Notes under the pieces: generated by a model | What the model saw: the letters and a program-made list of their open reading frames with translations, nothing else | What the model was told of the DNA's origin: nothing | The model's database searches: none | In this document: piece by piece, positions 5,620-5,901 of the stretch | Layout of the letters: each line of letters begins with the position of its first letter | Position numbering within the stretch: the stretch's first letter is position 1 | Position numbers and translations under genes: made by a program | Assembly (NCBI GenBank): GCA_938038645.1 | Contig: CALHTA010000153.1 | Location: 1-5,901 of the forward strand | Direction: 5' to 3' | DNA from: an uncultured Thiotrichaceae bacterium | GTDB taxonomy: Bacteria > Pseudomonadota > Gammaproteobacteria > Thiotrichales > Thiotrichaceae | DNA length: 5,901 bases

Positions 5620-5901
5620 CTATGCGTATTTCATCATAGCTTTTTTCATCGCTTGTTGATGTATGACCAAATGATAAGTCACTGCAATCAATATTAAAAA
5701 GGTGCCGTGTTCAAGAAGCTCTGCACGATCACCAAAAATAACATCTGCAAAAGAGAAAATAATAAACGTTAGCGCACCGCAAGACATTCCAAATTTGAAA
5801 ATGGCCATATCAAATGATGCTTTAAAAACCTGTAACCATAGTGAGATAAATAAAGGTATAGCGATAAGAATCTCCCAAGTTCCAACGAGGTACAACAAAG
5901 G
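5620..5901 (-). CDS. Small membrane protein of unknown family (5' end outside window)
   Basis: The frame is open to the right edge and stops at TAG (5622-5620). A TTG at 5898 could be a start, but nothing upstream of it is visible, so I treat the gene as partial. About 93 residues are seen, with three likely membrane segments. Counting from the TTG, these are about residues 1-23 (LYLVGTWEILIAIPLFISLW), 32-54 (FGMSCGALTFIIFSFADVIF) and 64-82 (HGTFLILIAVTYHLVIH), followed by a basic tail (KKAMMKYA). I do not recognise the family. The gene is AT-rich (one 60-base line, 5641-5700, has about 28% GC), like parDE and unlike the dioxygenase gene. It precedes the 19-codon ORF by 32 nt on the same strand with no terminator between. 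Confidence 0.65.
   Translation of the reverse strand, partial: PLLYLVGTWEILIAIPLFISLWLQVFKASFDMAIFKFGMSCGALTFIIFSFADVIFGDRAELLEHGTFLILIAVTYHLVIHQQAMKKAMMKYA

Overview
The window looks like part of a chromosome of a marine gammaproteobacterium, most likely a Vibrionaceae member. The grounds are an HrpA C-terminus very like the enterobacterial/vibrio form, vibrio-like codon use and base composition, and secreted family-26 glycoside hydrolases next to a chromosomally encoded ParDE module. The genus is inferred, not proven.

Layout on the + strand. Positions 1-1199 hold the last 398 codons of hrpA, an RNA helicase cut by the left edge. A 265-nt non-coding leader (1200-1464) with several inverted repeats follows. 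Then come two tandem, homologous, secreted GH26 enzymes (1465-2733 and 2813-3988). They align without gaps for about 330 residues, including signal peptides of equal length, and both keep the putative catalytic glutamates E141 and E249. A strong terminator-like hairpin lies between them, just ahead of the second start codon. Both proteins end in a similar C-terminal motif (GIRxMNxxxLRxWRLxxILP) after an unrelated linker.

Layout on the - strand, read right to left. A partial small membrane protein (5901-5620) is followed by a 19-codon ORF with an excellent ribosome binding site (5587-5528). Next are a ParD antitoxin with a palindromic operator (5438-5184), an overlapping ParE toxin (5191-4892), and a phytanoyl-CoA-dioxygenase-like gene (4866-4003) that converges on the second GH26 gene with a 14-nt gap.

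The most notable observation concerns the right half. The 19-codon ORF and its upstream ribosome binding site are an imperfect copy (31 of 40 bases) of the ribosome binding site and first codons of the dioxygenase gene, 721 bp away. The parDE operon sits exactly between the two copies. The shared core (12 identical bases) is in the same reading phase, so precise recombination between the copies would remove parDE and join the upstream start to the dioxygenase body in frame. This suggests that a toxin-antitoxin segment was inserted into the 5' end of the gene and supplied a replacement start, possibly as one unit of a series. The AT-rich right end contrasts with the GC-rich dioxygenase gene.
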